Shown here piece by piece: positions 49,916 through 50,000 of a stretch of 50,000 nt of DNA. The stretch is from Prorocentrum cordatum (Eukaryota; Sar; Dinophyceae; Prorocentrales; Prorocentraceae). Every line of letters begins with the position of its first letter. Position 1 is the first letter of the stretch. The stretch lies in NCBI GenBank assembly GCA_963575745.1, contig CAUYUJ010004726.1, positions 12,501-62,500 on the forward strand, in the 5' to 3' direction. Both the position numbers and the translations under genes were made by a program. The notes beneath the pieces were generated by a model that made no database searches, was not told the origin of the DNA, and worked only from the letters and a program-made list of their open reading frames with translations.

Positions 49916-50000
49916 TCTGACGTGGGGCCACGCAACCACGTGCAGGCTTGACGCTCGTGGCCGCCCCCCTCACTCTTACCCGCAGATGCGGGGGGCGCGA

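Overview
The window looks like intergenic nuclear DNA of a dinoflagellate. The strongest sign is a match to all 21 invariant bases of the dinoflagellate trans-spliced leader (DinoSL) at 37953-37973, directly in front of a non-LTR retrotransposon. High GC, long tracts of simple repeats and minisatellites, and the lack of recognisable host genes over 50 kb agree with this. I cannot fix the genus. Bacterial gene layout, rRNA, tRNA and CRISPR arrays were looked for and not seen.

Most of the window is repeats and mobile elements. (1) A degraded LINE of about 5.8 kb (37953-43729, +) starts with DinoSL and carries a low-complexity ORF1, an APE-type endonuclease, a reverse transcriptase and a C-terminal zinc-knuckle-like region. 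It is broken by frameshifts and stops. A second, 5'-truncated LINE relic lies at 7310-9205 (-). (2) A family of composite elements (1822-3019, 11364-12664, 15503-17209, and part at 32405-33007) combines a conserved 5' module, an array of units of roughly 80-92 bp, a purine or trinucleotide tract, a conserved 3' module and usually an A run. (3) A 172-bp terminal-inverted-repeat element is present twice at identical length, each copy with a perfect 5-bp target duplication (392-563 and 20836-21007). A decayed third copy lies at 49471-49624. (4) A nested palindrome of about 3 kb spans 23192-26168. (5) Several smaller foldback and dispersed repeat families occur two to five times each.

Between these lie long minisatellites: 9-bp GGGCTCATA arrays (26290-26935, 28225-29690), arrays rich in CTTGGGGCC or its complement (15183-15428, 26960-28200, 29750-31430), a CTGTCCCCACCA array (9670-10313) and an 85-bp array (36265-36830). 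They are open in several frames and produce long artefactual ORFs.

The only long uninterrupted reading frame that does not look like repeat shadow and is not part of a recognised element is an unrecognised one of about 614 codons at 18392-20236 (-). A weaker candidate of 220 codons is at 21040-21702 (+). Nothing suggests a cellular pathway. The window records repeated element insertion, array expansion and decay.
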